The notes under the pieces were generated by a model. It was not told the origin of the DNA, made no database searches, and saw only the letters and a program-made list of their open reading frames with translations. 64,000 nt of DNA from Halomonas eurihalina (GTDB lineage Bacteria; Pseudomonadota; Gammaproteobacteria; Pseudomonadales; Halomonadaceae): assembly GCF_008274785.1 (NCBI RefSeq), contig NZ_VTPU01000006.1, positions 148,283 through 212,282 of the forward strand, written 5' to 3'. Shown in pieces: positions 63,921 through 64,000 of this stretch (position 1 is its first letter; each line of letters opens with the position of its first letter). The translations under genes and the position numbers were made by a program.

Positions 63921-64000
63921 ATGATGACACTCGAAGGCAAGCAATTGATTGGCGCCCAGGCCGTATCGGCCGATGGCGCTGTGATCCAGGCAGTGAATCC
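63921..64000 (+). CDS. Aldehyde dehydrogenase N-terminus, probable 2-oxoglutarate semialdehyde dehydrogenase (cut by window end)
   Basis: Only the first ~26 residues are visible (M-M-T-L-E-G-K-Q-L-I-G then AQAVSADGAVIQAVNP). The LIGAQ...AVNP pattern matches the start of aldehyde dehydrogenases, and the position after gudD predicts the enzyme that oxidises the KdgD product to 2-oxoglutarate. AGGAGAG precedes the ATG; 63921 or 63924 may be the start. The domain that would prove function is outside the window. Confidence 0.7.
   Translation, partial: MMTLEGKQLIGAQAVSADGAVIQAVN

Overview
The window is a stretch of high-GC gammaproteobacterial chromosome, densely packed and with no rRNA, tRNA, phage or complete insertion sequence visible. 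Gene content and order (a gbc/dgc/sox glycine betaine catabolic cluster, acidic proteins, DUF1127, IalB-like protein, single-gene pntA plus pntB) suggest the family Halomonadaceae, most likely Halomonas or a close relative. This assignment is an inference from family resemblance, not from a marker gene.

Region 1 (1-25.7 kb) is a nearly complete glycine betaine degradation island. After the tail of mtgA come a dipeptidase-like gene, a V4R-domain gene, dgcA, dgcB and a dedicated electron transfer flavoprotein pair (dimethylglycine to sarcosine). Then come an IalB-like gene, a DUF1127 gene, formaldehyde dehydrogenase fdhA, divergent gbcA/gbcB (betaine to dimethylglycine) and a GbdR-like AraC activator. 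A LysE/AraC pair of lower GC interrupts the cluster. It resumes with glyA, soxBDAG (sarcosine to glycine plus 5,10-methylene-THF) and purU. Together they turn betaine into glycine and serine, and deal with three C1 units through FdhA, GlyA and PurU.

Region 2 (25.7-50.8 kb) is a mixed housekeeping block. It holds DUF4168, a cNMP/CBS/DUF294 signalling protein with a DEDD exonuclease, cobO, DUF454, pepN, a Kef-type antiporter, a YegS-like lipid kinase, a VOC protein, an acidic lipoprotein, cspA, a TM2 protein, a LysE exporter, slt, a DUF1232 protein, two PaaI-type thioesterases, htpG, pntAB, gpsA, sixA, an ABM protein and an AEC transporter. Two minisatellites lie here: a 15-bp repeat near 36.5 kb and a 7-bp repeat near 39.1 kb.

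Region 3 (50.9-64 kb) is a D-glucarate/galactarate catabolic locus made of two parallel units. Unit A is kdgD-gudD-tctCBA and unit B is kdgD-tctCBA-garD-gudD-aldehyde dehydrogenase (cut by the window end). Glucarate and galactarate are dehydrated by GudD and GarD, KdgD makes 2-oxoglutarate semialdehyde, and the dehydrogenase would give 2-oxoglutarate. The two kdgD copies are almost identical over about 880 bp (one substitution seen by eye), whereas their promoters, 3' ends and partner genes have diverged. This is the most striking structural signal in the window.

No wholly new system is evident. The best leads are the kdgD conversion tract with its shared operator-like motif, the dipeptidase homologue that lacks canonical metal ligands, the DgcA cluster-ligand change, the long inverted repeat near 10 kb and the 15-bp minisatellite.
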